In this document: positions 1 to 8,751 of the stretch, piece by piece
How positions within the stretch are numbered: the first letter of the stretch is position 1
How the letters are laid out: every line of letters starts with the position of its first letter
Assembly: GCA_016722525.1 (NCBI GenBank)
Contig: JADKJB010000001.1
Coordinates: 496,001-560,000 of the forward strand
DNA: 64,000 bases
Direction: 5' to 3'
DNA from: Bacteroidota bacterium
GTDB taxonomy: Bacteria; Bacteroidota; Bacteroidia; AKYH767-A; OLB10
The notes under the pieces: generated by a model
Databases searched by the model: none
The model's input: only the letters and a program-made list of their open reading frames with translations
What the model was told of the DNA's origin: nothing
Translations under genes and position numbers: made by a program

Positions 1-171
1 GATTTATTTCACGACTGGCTGTTTAAAAATATGCCGGATGCAGCCGACAAAATCTGGAATCATATTGCCGCAACTCATGGTGGCCAGGTTAATGACAACC
101 GATTTGGAACAAGAATGAAAGGTGAGGGACAAATTGCCGAATCCATTAAACAGCTTTTAAACTTGCAGTGA
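1..171 (+). CDS. PA0069-family radical SAM protein, C-terminal end (partial)
   Basis: The first 171 bases read as an open frame without a start in the window and end in TGA. The 56 residues contain LFHDWL, a basic middle and a terminal block with DNRFGTRMKGEG. From memory this is the conserved tail of the PA0069/Rv2578c family of radical SAM proteins (spore photoproduct lyase-like), where LFxxWL and a RFGxRMRGEG-like block close the protein. The CxxxCxxC cluster lies outside the window, so the assignment rests only on this tail. The physiological substrate of the family is not established. Confidence 0.75.
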   Translation, partial: DLFHDWLFKNMPDAADKIWNHIAATHGGQVNDNRFGTRMKGEGQIAESIKQLLNLQ

Positions 172-267
172 AATTGCATATGAAAGAGAAAAGATGCCTG
201 CATATAATTTTACACTTTTTAAAAGGCCCGGCTCTGTGGAGCAATTAAGCTTATCGTTTTAAATATC

Positions 268-302
268 TTTTGATAGCAACAAATTTAAAGTTTGTATCTT
301 TG
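268..302 (+). promoter_or_regulatory. Bacteroidota-type promoter for the 328 gene
   Basis: TTTTG at 268-272 and TATCTTTG at 295-302 match the -33 and -7 (TAnnTTTG) elements of the Bacteroidota primary sigma factor. The spacing is 22 bases, slightly longer than the usual 19-21. The start codon lies 25 bases downstream, leaving a short leader. Confidence 0.5.
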
Positions 303-327
303 TTTAACTTACTTCAAAACAAATTAA

Positions 328-963
328 ATGAAAAGTAAATTGTTTGCTTTCGCTTTTGTATTAACATCCATTTACAGCATGGCACAAACCGATTCTCCGC
401 AAGGAATTTATTATTTGGAAGGCGTTAGGGAAACTGCATCGGGATTTAAATTGGATGCTGATTCCACATTTGAATTCTTTTTTTCGCAAGGGGCACTTGA
501 CAGGACAGGATCAGGCAAGTGGTCGATTGAAAGCGATATAATAACGTTGAACAGTCCCGGCAAAGCGAGCAATGGATTCTTTATTCAGAAAAGTGAAAAA
601 ACAACTAAAAATAAAATTTCGGTTTTGGTGAAAGAACCCAATGCCATGCTTTTATCATTTATTTATATTCGTTTAAAATCCAACATCGAAACAGAATTTT
701 TAAAGTTAGGCACCGATGGAAGTATGGAACTGGAAGCCATGGATTTTTCAGGAATTGAATTTTATTTTGAAATTTGTCCGGAAAGAACTTATTCTTTTTC
801 ACCTATTCATGAAGGAGACAACTTTTTTGAATTTACCATAGATCCTAAAATTGTTGATGTCCATTTTGAAAATCTGCTTTTGCATAGAGATGGTAAGGTA
901 CTGAAAGGAAAGCACCCACTCTTGCGCGGGGAGACTTTTGATTTTGTAAAATCAGAACAATGA
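328..963 (+). CDS. hypothetical secreted protein
   Basis: 211 residues. A signal peptide is visible at residues 1-19 (basic start, hydrophobic core, SMAQ cleavage region), so the mature protein is probably periplasmic or exported. The N-terminal half (about residues 25-110) reads as alternating beta strands with GxYYLEG and GSGKWSIE, resembling small lipocalin-like or beta-barrel domains often seen in Bacteroidota, but I do not recognise a named family. No catalytic motif or lipobox is seen. It has its own promoter and is convergent with the MFS gene at 973, ten bases away. Confidence 0.7.
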   Translation: MKSKLFAFAFVLTSIYSMAQTDSPQGIYYLEGVRETASGFKLDADSTFEFFFSQGALDRTGSGKWSIESDIITLNSPGKASNGFFIQKSEKTTKNKISVLVKEPNAMLLSFIYIRLKSNIETEFLKLGTDGSMELEAMDFSGIEFYFEICPERTYSFSPIHEGDNFFEFTIDPKIVDVHFENLLLHRDGKVLKGKHPLLRGETFDFVKSEQ

Positions 964-972
964 TTGAAAGCA

Positions 973-2199
973 TTATTCCAAATAATCCAAATCCTTTCCA
1001 TAAGTTTCAGCCAGAAGCAAAACACTTACTAAAGCAAGTGACCACACCATAACACCTGTTAGGATAAGACTTTGAGACAACGACATTTCAAAACTATTTT
1101 CAAGCCATAAATGGAAGGGTATGAGTAAAGTAACCGATCCCCGCATAAAATTAGTTACTGTTGCAGTGACGAGCACCCTTAAGTTGGTTCCAAAATGTTC
1201 CGCTGTAGCAGTTACAAAAACAGAGAGGTATCCACAACCCAATCCCATCAAAAAACAGAGTGTATAACTTCCTATACCCACAGAGAAAAAATAAAAATAG
1301 AGTGCGGAAGCGAGTATCGCCAAAATCATATAGGAGAGAATAATTTTTTTTCGGGTTTTGAATACCTGACTTAATACCCCACTGCTTAAATCCCCTGAAG
1401 TTATTCCTAATTGAAACAACGTGAATGCTTTTGTCAACACCCAACCATCTACGTTAAAATCTTTTGCGAGCTCCGGCGATAACGTCATTAAAATACCAAC
1501 GCTGTACCATATTGGAATACCCATTAAAATACACGCGCTGTATTTTAATGTACGTTCGGGTTTCGAAAACAAGTACCTGAACGATCCTTTAACATGAGAT
1601 GGAACTTGAATGGCTTTTTGAAACATGGACGACTCCAGCGATTTCATCCGCAACAGCAACAGCAATAATCCGGCAATGCCCGCCACAAAAAATGCAGTTC
1701 TCCAGGGCAAAATATCTCCGGCGAGTCCTGCACAAACGGCACCAAGAGCTCCCATTGTAGCCACCAGAATAGTTCCATATCCTCGCCGTTCCACCGACAT
1801 GGTTTCGCTTACCAGTGTAATGCCGGCACCCAACTCTCCAGCTAATCCCACCCCTGCTAAAAACCGAATTAAAGCATAGGCCTGAACATCTTGCACAAAT
1901 GCATTTGCAATATTTGCGGATGAATAGAGCAGAATGGAACCAAAAAGTACAGCTACACGGCCTTTTCGGTCACCAATCATTCCGGTTAAAATCCCGCCAA
2001 TCATCATTCCCAGCATCTGAATACCAAGCAATTTTTCACCTTCCAACTTTAGGTCGTTGCCTGTTAGTCCGAGTTCAGTTAAACTTGGGATCCTGTAAAT
2101 AGTAAACAAAAACAGGTCAAAAGCATCTACAAAAAAGCCCAATCCTGCAGCTATAACAGCCAGATTAAATGGAGAATGAATTAATCCACTACTTTTCAT
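973..2199 (-). CDS. MFS transporter
   Basis: 408 residues with about twelve hydrophobic segments. The motif-A-like loop GDRKGRVAV falls between TM2 and TM3 (about residues 75-83), and FLAGVGLAGELGAGI follows in the TM4 region. This is the layout of the metabolite:H+ symporter and sugar-phosphate branch of the major facilitator superfamily, acting in the inner membrane. The substrate cannot be read from the sequence. The start is the ATG at 2199, four bases after a TATATTTG box on the minus strand. The gene stands alone between two plus-strand genes. Confidence 0.85.
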   Translation of the reverse strand: MKSSGLIHSPFNLAVIAAGLGFFVDAFDLFLFTIYRIPSLTELGLTGNDLKLEGEKLLGIQMLGMMIGGILTGMIGDRKGRVAVLFGSILLYSSANIANAFVQDVQAYALIRFLAGVGLAGELGAGITLVSETMSVERRGYGTILVATMGALGAVCAGLAGDILPWRTAFFVAGIAGLLLLLLRMKSLESSMFQKAIQVPSHVKGSFRYLFSKPERTLKYSACILMGIPIWYSVGILMTLSPELAKDFNVDGWVLTKAFTLFQLGITSGDLSSGVLSQVFKTRKKIILSYMILAILASALYFYFFSVGIGSYTLCFLMGLGCGYLSVFVTATAEHFGTNLRVLVTATVTNFMRGSVTLLIPFHLWLENSFEMSLSQSLILTGVMVWSLALVSVLLLAETYGKDLDYLE

Positions 2200-2203
2200 G
2201 CAT

Positions 2204-2211
2204 CAAATATA
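2204..2211 (-). promoter_or_regulatory. -7 box of the MFS transporter gene
   Basis: The minus strand reads TATATTTG (TAnnTTTG) ending four bases before the ATG at 2199. If used, the transcript would start at or beside the start codon, so the mRNA would be nearly leaderless. No clear -33 element was found at the right distance. Confidence 0.4.
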
Positions 2212-2320
2212 GAAGCAGTTTTTGAATATTCCACCATTGCAAATAAGTCATAATTTTGCAAGTGTTCATTCGTTCATGCAACCTCCCGATATAAAAGTTA
2301 ATCTTTAGCAAATAAACCTC

Positions 2321-2328
2321 TAATTTTG
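2321..2328 (+). promoter_or_regulatory. -7 box of the gliding-motility-type secreted protein gene
   Basis: TAATTTTG matches TAnnTTTG. It overlaps a possible upstream TTG start at 2326, which argues that translation begins at the ATG at 2368 instead. The -33 region is weak. Confidence 0.45.
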
Positions 2329-2367
2329 ATCTTATCCATGCTTACAGGAACTAAAGAACTATTTTTT

Positions 2368-4203
2368 ATGCAGGCTAACCGATTTGTAATTGCATCTCTT
2401 ATTGTTCTGATGAACTTTTCATTTTCTCCGGCACAAAATACTTTTTTTAAAACTGTTGGTCATGTTACTGAAGGGAGCGAAGGCCGCACAGTTGCACAAG
2501 CTATTGATGGGGGCTATTTTTTATCTTACTATATTTACTATGCAAGCAACTACATTCCCTGCTTAACCAAATTTAATTGTGCCGGCGTTAAGGAATGGGA
2601 AAAATTTTATGATGGTGGGATGATAACAATTCCTGCCCAAATAATTGCACAGTCTGACAATGGCTGTCTACTTTCTTTTTCGATAAACTCAAATAATGGA
2701 ATATGGCAAAATGTGGTAGTGAAAGTTGATGAAAATGGGGATACCAAATGGACCCGTCGTTTAAAAATGCAAGTGGCAGGAATAACCGGCAGCATGGTGC
2801 AACATAATGATGGCAGTATTTATTTGTGTGGAAGTGACACAGTGGCTCCTACCGGTACACGAGGGACTACCATTGCTAAACTAAGTTCGTCAGGAAATAT
2901 ATTGTGGCAAAAACATTATGCCGACGGGCAAGACCATAGCCCAAGAGGGTTGGTAATTACTGCTGATAATAAAGTAGCTGTTTTCGGCTATGCGGGATTT
3001 GATATGTTTTCATTCTCAAATTTATTTGTCTTTACTACCACGTTGAATGGTCAATTTTTAAAACGTAAGGTTTTTTCGACGTACTATGATGATGAGCCCC
3101 ACGCTATTTGTGCCGATGCTTCAGGAAATATTTATATTACCGGCAGAAGTTACTTTTTAAATACACAATGGGACATTATGTTTTTGAAATTAAACAGCCA
3201 GCTACAAATTTTACAATCTAATTTTATTGATGGCAATACTTCCAATGGTGAAGTAGGCAGATATAACTTATTTACCACCGATAATGCCATTGCAATTTTT
3301 GGAGATGAGGGTGGTTGGGATGAGAGAAATCCAATGATTTTAAAACTCAACTTAAATGGAAATCCGATTTGGACTAAACGCTATCCCATTTCGCCATTGT
3401 ATACCAACTACATTTTTCATGGTGCTCAATGCAATGATGGTGGCTACTTAATGACCGGTGATGCGCGACCCATCACACAATTTAGAATTGCTCCTTTTTT
3501 AAAAATTGCTGCAAACGGAGACATGGGCTGTACAACTTCTGATTTTCCAATTTCGGTCAGGAATGAAATCATGACCGTATTGGACACTTCATTAAATACC
3601 TATTCGGTTCCCTATTTAATGGACACCGCTGTAATGAACTATTCCGTTCTTTCACTTTCAACCAGCAACACCTCATTTTGTCAGCAGTTAATTCCTTGCG
3701 GAAATTTTTTAACTGAATTAGATACTATTTGTCCTGTCAACTGTTTTACTTTTCAGGATCAAAGTGTAAACGCCGGTACATGGAGCTGGTATTTTGAAAA
3801 CGGAATCCCCTCATCCTCCACGGAACAATTTCCTCCACAAGTATGTTTTCCATCCCCGGGAATGCATTTGGTTAGTTTGAAACTGACCAATCCGGTTGGT
3901 TCGGTCACCTACACACAATTCATTAATGCTACAAACGAATGCCCGATTTTTATTCCTACTATTTTTACTCCTAACGGTGATGGAATAAACGATGTATTTC
4001 ATGCCAAAGGCATAAATGATAATTTTACTTTACAAATTTTTAGTCGATGGGGAAATGAGGTCTTCTCCTCCGGTTTGCCCGGAAAATGGTGGAATGGCCA
4101 TTCAAACAATGGCCAAAAAGCCGTGGCCGGAATTTACTTTTTCATTTTGTACCATAATCAATCAGGAAAAACTTATAAAGGAACCGTACAGCTGGTTGAT
4201 TAA
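2368..4203 (+). CDS. secreted protein with PKD-like and gliding-motility C-terminal (T9SS type B) domain
   Basis: About 611 residues from the ATG at 2368, chosen because a signal peptide (MQANRF... ending SPAQ) begins there and the upstream TTG falls inside the promoter box. Residues about 30-400 form propeller-like repeats in which a GGYF/GGYL block and NGxxxWxKxY recur. A PKD-like domain follows at about 457-520 (WSWYFENG). The C-terminal 85 residues contain FTPNGDGINDVF, SRWGNEVF and AGIYFF, the hallmark of the CHU_C/TIGR04131 type B sorting domain that directs export by T9SS. The protein is probably surface-exposed. Ligand unknown. Confidence 0.85.
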   Translation: MQANRFVIASLIVLMNFSFSPAQNTFFKTVGHVTEGSEGRTVAQAIDGGYFLSYYIYYASNYIPCLTKFNCAGVKEWEKFYDGGMITIPAQIIAQSDNGCLLSFSINSNNGIWQNVVVKVDENGDTKWTRRLKMQVAGITGSMVQHNDGSIYLCGSDTVAPTGTRGTTIAKLSSSGNILWQKHYADGQDHSPRGLVITADNKVAVFGYAGFDMFSFSNLFVFTTTLNGQFLKRKVFSTYYDDEPHAICADASGNIYITGRSYFLNTQWDIMFLKLNSQLQILQSNFIDGNTSNGEVGRYNLFTTDNAIAIFGDEGGWDERNPMILKLNLNGNPIWTKRYPISPLYTNYIFHGAQCNDGGYLMTGDARPITQFRIAPFLKIAANGDMGCTTSDFPISVRNEIMTVLDTSLNTYSVPYLMDTAVMNYSVLSLSTSNTSFCQQLIPCGNFLTELDTICPVNCFTFQDQSVNAGTWSWYFENGIPSSSTEQFPPQVCFPSPGMHLVSLKLTNPVGSVTYTQFINATNECPIFIPTIFTPNGDGINDVFHAKGINDNFTLQIFSRWGNEVFSSGLPGKWWNGHSNNGQKAVAGIYFFILYHNQSGKTYKGTVQLVD

Positions 4204-4407
4204 CTTTTGTTTGTAATTAATTCCGGACTTATCGCAACTAACTCCATGTTCATTTTAACTTAGATGCCGTGTTTATAGCCAATTGAAAAGAAATTGTTCA
4301 CCGGTTTTTTCTTTTGCAAAAGATACACTTTACAAATTTATAGGGCTGGCTATTTCTTTATTTTCAAATCATGACGAAAGTCTTTTCTTTTTGGAAGTAA
4401 ATAAATA

Positions 4408-4415
4408 TATATTTG
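4408..4415 (+). promoter_or_regulatory. -7 box of the mla operon
   Basis: TATATTTG, 18 bases before the mlaE start at 4434. A TTTG at 4390-4393 lies only 14 bases upstream, closer than the usual 19-21, so the -33 element is uncertain. Confidence 0.45.
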
Positions 4416-4433
4416 ACTGTTCCAAAATAACAG

Positions 4434-5201
4434 ATGAAAGATACCGGTTGGAAAGCATTTTTACAGGAAGTTGGAGGCATTAGCGCTTTTGCTATGCGAT
4501 TTTTTAAAGAAGGCTTGCAACCCCGTTACGAATGGCAAGAGCTTTTCAAGCAATGCTACATAATTGGTTATAAGTCACTTCCGCTAGTCGGCATTACTGC
4601 TGCCATTATGGGATTGGTATTAACCGTTCAGTCGAGACCTACGCTGGAAGAATTTGGTGCTGAATCCTGGCTTCCTGCCATGGTGGCAATTTCGGTGGTA
4701 CGAGAAATAGGTCCGGTGATAACGGCACTTATTTGTGCGGGTAAAATTGGATCGAGTATAGGAGCCGAGTTAGGATCCATGAAGGTGACCGAGCAAATTG
4801 ATGCCATGGAAGTTTCGGGAACCAATCCCTTTAAATTTCTGGTGGTGACCAGGGTTATGGCTGCCACTTTAATGTTACCGGTACTGGTTATTCTGGCCGA
4901 TCTTTTAGCCTTGTATGCCTCCTATTTGGGAGTCAATTTGAAAGATGCGGTGAGCTTTAAGTTATATACGAACCAGATTTTTGAGGCATTAGAATTTAGC
5001 GATTTACTACCCGCTTTTGTAAAATCCTACTTTTTTGGTTTTGCAATAGGAATTGTTGGTTGTTATAAAGGATATAATTCAAAAAAGGGGACCGAAGGGG
5101 TGGGACATTCCGCAAATTCAGCAGTAGTGGTTGCTTCTTTGCTCATTTTTGTTCTCGATTTGATAGCGGTTCAGATCACTGATTTACTTGGACTCAATTA
5201 A
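4434..5201 (+). CDS. mlaE: MlaE-family ABC transporter permease
   Basis: 255 residues with the conserved MlaE core: VREIGPVITALICAGKIGSS (about residues 84-103), ELGSMKVTEQIDAMEV and the downstream hydrophobic helices. In this family the permease sits in the inner membrane and, with an ATPase and an MCE protein, moves phospholipids between the inner and outer membranes. It is the first gene of a three-gene operon, with four bases between its stop and the ATPase ATG. The length is typical. Start ATG at 4434 follows a good -7 box. Confidence 0.92.
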   Translation: MKDTGWKAFLQEVGGISAFAMRFFKEGLQPRYEWQELFKQCYIIGYKSLPLVGITAAIMGLVLTVQSRPTLEEFGAESWLPAMVAISVVREIGPVITALICAGKIGSSIGAELGSMKVTEQIDAMEVSGTNPFKFLVVTRVMAATLMLPVLVILADLLALYASYLGVNLKDAVSFKLYTNQIFEALEFSDLLPAFVKSYFFGFAIGIVGCYKGYNSKKGTEGVGHSANSAVVVASLLIFVLDLIAVQITDLLGLN

Positions 5202-5205
5202 TAAA

Positions 5206-5973
5206 ATGACTGAATTGACCAACGAAACAAATGACCAGAGTCCGGTTATAGAAATTTCAAATCTGTATAAATCGTTCGGTACAAACAACGTATTGGTCGA
5301 CTTTAATTTAGTAGTAAACAAAGGAGAAAATGTTGTTGTACTAGGGAAATCGGGCTCAGGAAAATCGGTTCTTATCAAATGTGTTGTGGGATTACTGGAA
5401 CAGGACCAGGGTTCTGTTAAGGTGCTGGGGCAGGACGTTTCGGATATGGGCCAACAAGAGTTGGATCAAATTCGGGTCAAAATCGGATTTTTATTTCAGA
5501 ATAGTGCTTTGTACGATTCCATGACTGTTCGTGAAAATCTTGAATTCCCCATGCGCCGCCACTGGTTCAAAATGGAGAGAACCGAAACCGACCAATTGGT
5601 AGAAGAGGCCCTGGAAAATGTGGGATTGCTCCATGCAGTGGATATGATGCCTTCTGATTTATCAGGAGGTATGCGCAAGCGGATAGGGTTGGCACGAACT
5701 TTAATCCTGAAGCCTGAAATAGTTTTATATGATGAGCCAACTACCGGTCTGGATCCTATTACAGGCCGTGAAATTGTTCAACTCATGATGATGCTGCAAA
5801 AAAAATACAATACCTCCTCTATTATTATCAGTCATGATATGAATGTTGCCAAAACAACTGCCAATAAAGTTGTAATTTTGGTGGATGGAAAAAACTACGC
5901 GGAGGGTTCGTTTGATGAATTAAAAAGTAATGATGACCCCAAAGTGAAACAATTCTTTGAAAGTATTCTATGA
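5206..5973 (+). CDS. mlaF: MlaF-family ABC transporter ATP-binding protein
   Basis: 255 residues from the ATG at 5206. A TTG at 5188 would overlap mlaE and is less likely. Walker A GKSGSGKS is at about residues 47-54, the Q-loop FLFQNSALYDSMTV follows, the signature LSGGMRKR is at about 152-159, Walker B VLYDEP at about 173-178 and the switch histidine is in IISHDM. This is a complete ABC ATPase of the MlaF type that would energise the MlaE permease. Its stop overlaps the start of the MCE gene (ATGA), indicating translational coupling. Confidence 0.92.
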   Translation: MTELTNETNDQSPVIEISNLYKSFGTNNVLVDFNLVVNKGENVVVLGKSGSGKSVLIKCVVGLLEQDQGSVKVLGQDVSDMGQQELDQIRVKIGFLFQNSALYDSMTVRENLEFPMRRHWFKMERTETDQLVEEALENVGLLHAVDMMPSDLSGGMRKRIGLARTLILKPEIVLYDEPTTGLDPITGREIVQLMMMLQKKYNTSSIIISHDMNVAKTTANKVVILVDGKNYAEGSFDELKSNDDPKVKQFFESIL

Positions 5974-6927
5974 AAAAAAATGCTCCTAATAACATTCGTC
6001 TCGGACTGTTTATTTCCTTCGGAACTGTAATTCTCGTATTAGCTCTTTATCTGATTGGCAGCAAGCGCAATATTTTTAGCAACACCATAAAAATAAGCTC
6101 CCAGTTTTACAATGTTAATGGTTTAACACCTGGTAATAATGTGCGCTATGCCGGTATTGATATTGGTACGGTAGATAAAGTTAAAATTGAGAATGATTCC
6201 AGCGTTACAGTTTACATGATAATTGAAAAGAAAAACAGTAAATACATCAAAAAAAATTCGGTGGTTGCAGTGGGTACCGATGGTTTAATGGGAAATAAAT
6301 TAGTGAACATTAACCCGGGAACCGGATCCTCACAAATCATCGAAGATAACGATGTATTAAAATCTTTGCGACCAGTCGAAAATGATGAGATGGTACGAAC
6401 ATTGAATACTACCAACGATAATCTTGCAGCTATAACAGGCGACTTACGAAAATTTACTTCGAAGTTAAAGACTGATAAAGGTATCCTGAGGCTTATTGAA
6501 GATTCGGTATCCACAGAAAATATACGAATAGCGCTTGTTGCTATCAGAGATGCTGCAATCCATGCCAATAACATTACCATGCAAATTAATCAAATGGCCA
6601 CCGAATTAAATAATGGCCAGGGGCTTAGCAGGGGTTTTATTAAAAGATACTGTAGCAGCCAACCAACTAAAAGCAACCATTTCAAATCTCCAGCAGGTTT
6701 CCTACAGTTTGACGATCATTACTACAGGGCTGGGTGAATTTGCAAAAAATGTGTCTAATCCTGATGGCTTGATTTATGCTGTCAGCAACGACACGCTTTT
6801 GTCGGGAAATGTAAAAACAGGAGTCGATAATTTGAAACAAAGCACCGAATTACTCAACGAAAATTTAAAAGCAATGCGAAAAGCTTTCTTTTCAAAAATA
6901 TTTCAAAGAACAGGAAAAGAAAAATAA
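5970..6927 (+). CDS. mlaD: MlaD/MCE-domain protein, one-base frameshift
   Basis: The N-terminal frame has one membrane helix (about residues 10-27) and an MCE domain (about 37-115, with VRYAGIDIGTVDKVKI and GLMGNKLVNINPG). It loses frame near 6620, where a GGGG run breaks NGQGL. The next frame resumes with LAGVLLKDTVAAN and runs to 6927. Removing one G gives 957 bases and a 318-residue protein, a normal size for Bacteroidota MlaD-like proteins with a coiled C-terminal tail (LKQSTELLNENLKAM). It is the substrate-binding partner of the MlaEF transporter and overlaps mlaF by four bases. Confidence 0.85.
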
Positions 6928-7039
6928 AAATAATGCTGCGCCTCGTATAATTTTCTGAGCGATTCTTTATTCTGATTTCAATAAAATAATTCGTTATCAT
7001 TTGTAGTTGCATCTAAAGTGCTGTTTTTAAAAATCATTT

Positions 7040-7531
7040 ATGCAAATAGCTATTAAAAGCGAACGTTTATTCATAACCCCACTGGCAAGTGATGATTTTG
7101 AATTTATTAAAGTACTTGTTAATACTCCAGGGTGGATAAAATTTATTGGAGATCGGAATATTCATTCCAAAGAAGCAGCTCAACAGTACATCCAAAAAAT
7201 ACTTGATAAGGAACATACCCATTATTGGATAGTGCGATTGAAAGACCATGGTGTTGCTATCGGCATCATTACTTTGATGCTCAGAAATTATCTGAATGAT
7301 TACGATTTTGGTTTTGCTTTTTTACCTGAGTACGGAAAACAGGGTTTTGCATTTGAAGCTGCAGCAGCAGTATTGAATGAGCTCGAAATAAATTCGGAAT
7401 ACAAACAACTACTGGCAATCACCATGCAGCAGAATGTGTCGTCAATAAAACTGCTCGAAAAATTGGGATTTGTTTTTGAAAAAAATATGGTTATTGATAA
7501 TGAGGAGTTGAAGATGTTTAAGCGGGGATAA
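7040..7531 (+). CDS. GNAT-family N-acetyltransferase (RimJ/RimL-like)
   Basis: 163 residues. It begins with SERLFITPLASDDFEFIKVL, the opening of RimJ/RimL-type acetyltransferases. FLPEYGKQGFAFEAAAAVL (about residues 95-114) supplies the acetyl-CoA-binding region, and NVSSIKLLEKLGFVFE near the C-terminus is the classic final motif. The substrate (ribosomal protein, another protein or a small molecule) cannot be read. Cytoplasmic, monocistronic. Confidence 0.88.
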   Translation: MQIAIKSERLFITPLASDDFEFIKVLVNTPGWIKFIGDRNIHSKEAAQQYIQKILDKEHTHYWIVRLKDHGVAIGIITLMLRNYLNDYDFGFAFLPEYGKQGFAFEAAAAVLNELEINSEYKQLLAITMQQNVSSIKLLEKLGFVFEKNMVIDNEELKMFKRG

Positions 7532-7629
7532 TTTGTTAGTGACCGCTAGCCAATGATCCATACCAAGTTGAATACAATCAATGGAAAAGAGACCTGTGAT
7601 CAGTTCTCAAAAAGTGATTCTTTTTATTT

Positions 7630-7637
7630 TATATTTG
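7630..7637 (+). promoter_or_regulatory. -7 box of the 7676 membrane-protein gene
   Basis: TATATTTG, 38 bases before the ATG at 7676. The -33 element is not convincing. Confidence 0.4.
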
Positions 7638-7675
7638 TACATTCCAATAATTAATAAAATCTAATTCCAAAAACC

Positions 7676-8095
7676 ATGAATCCAATCGCTAGAAACATGT
7701 TAGCTTTCATAGTTGCCATGATCGCTGGTGGAATAGTAAATATGGGCATCATCACTATGAGTGGCTCCATTATTCCTCCTCCAGAAGGAGCTGACATGAC
7801 TACTCCAGAAGGAATAAAGGCTGCGTTGCCGTTATTGCAACCCCGCCATTTTATTATGCCTTTTCTGGCACATGCTTTTGGCGCCTTCACGGGAGCCCTT
7901 GTAGTTGCCTTGCTCGCAGTGACTCATAAAATGAAATTCGCTCTGAGCATTGGTGCCATCAATTTGATTGGGGGCATCGCTGCAGTATTCATGATTCCTG
8001 CACCCGTCTGGTTTTGTGCTGTCGACCTGGTATTCGCATACATTCCCATGGCTTATATAGCCGGAAGATTGGGAAATGCGGCATCTAAACAATAG
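7676..8095 (+). CDS. small integral membrane protein, unknown function
   Basis: 139 residues with four hydrophobic segments: about 8-28, 60-83, 88-106 and 110-130. A loop containing IIPPPEGADMTTPEG separates TM1 and TM2, and HFIMPFLAHAFGAF opens TM2. It belongs to a type of short four-helix protein common in Bacteroidota whose role I do not know. No enzyme motif is visible. Confidence 0.7.
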   Translation: MNPIARNMLAFIVAMIAGGIVNMGIITMSGSIIPPPEGADMTTPEGIKAALPLLQPRHFIMPFLAHAFGAFTGALVVALLAVTHKMKFALSIGAINLIGGIAAVFMIPAPVWFCAVDLVFAYIPMAYIAGRLGNAASKQ

Positions 8096-8220
8096 AACCA
8101 TTTTTGTGATAAGTCGAGTGCTTAGCAGCAGGTTGAAACCGAAATAAGTTAGCAAGACAAAATATTCCTAATAGGGAGTAAACATCAAAGCCATTCTAAT
8201 TCATAAAACAACAATTACAT

Positions 8221-8727
8221 ATGAAAATATTTTATTTGGGGTTAATTGTTATAACTTTCCTTGGATGTAAAAACACTACTAAAGATGTTTCGGCAAACCG
8301 GGATTCCATCAATGCTACTCTCGACAACTGGCACGCCGCCGCCGCGAAAGCCGATTTTGAAACGTATTTTAAACTCATCGCCGACGATGGAGTTTTTATA
8401 GGCACCGATGCCACCGAGAACTGGAATAAAAAGGATTTTATGGTTTGGGCGAAGCCCTACTTCGATAAAGGGAAAGCCTGGAATTTTACATCAATCGAGC
8501 GACATATTTATTTCGACAAATCGAATGAGCTGGCGTGGTTTGATGAGTTACTCAGTACTCAAATGAAAATTTGCAGAGGGTCAGTGGTGTTAGTTAAGGA
8601 AAACAATGAATGGAAAATTAAACACTATGTGTTATCCATGACTATTCCAAATGAGTTGGTTGATACTATTGTTAGGATTAAAGCTCCTATAGAAGATGAA
8701 CTAATGAATAAGCTGAATTCAAAGTAA
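8221..8727 (+). CDS. SnoaL/NTF2-like lipoprotein
   Basis: 168 residues. The N-terminus ends in VITFLGC, a lipobox with the lipidated cysteine at about residue 16. The body has DNWHAAAAKADFETYFKLI, GTDATENW and NEWKIKHYVLS, the pattern of the NTF2/SnoaL cone fold (DUF4440-like). Many such proteins bind small ligands or have no known activity, and no catalytic residues can be assigned. It is followed 24 bases later by another lipoprotein, an alpha/beta hydrolase, and the two may be cotranscribed. Confidence 0.78.
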   Translation: MKIFYLGLIVITFLGCKNTTKDVSANRDSINATLDNWHAAAAKADFETYFKLIADDGVFIGTDATENWNKKDFMVWAKPYFDKGKAWNFTSIERHIYFDKSNELAWFDELLSTQMKICRGSVVLVKENNEWKIKHYVLSMTIPNELVDTIVRIKAPIEDELMNKLNSK

Positions 8728-8751
8728 ATCCCTGGTTTAATTTATACCTAT

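Noticed and set aside
4283..4483. Short open frame of 66 residues before mlaE
   Set aside because: No family-like pattern, overlaps the mla promoter box and the true mlaE start. Probably chance.
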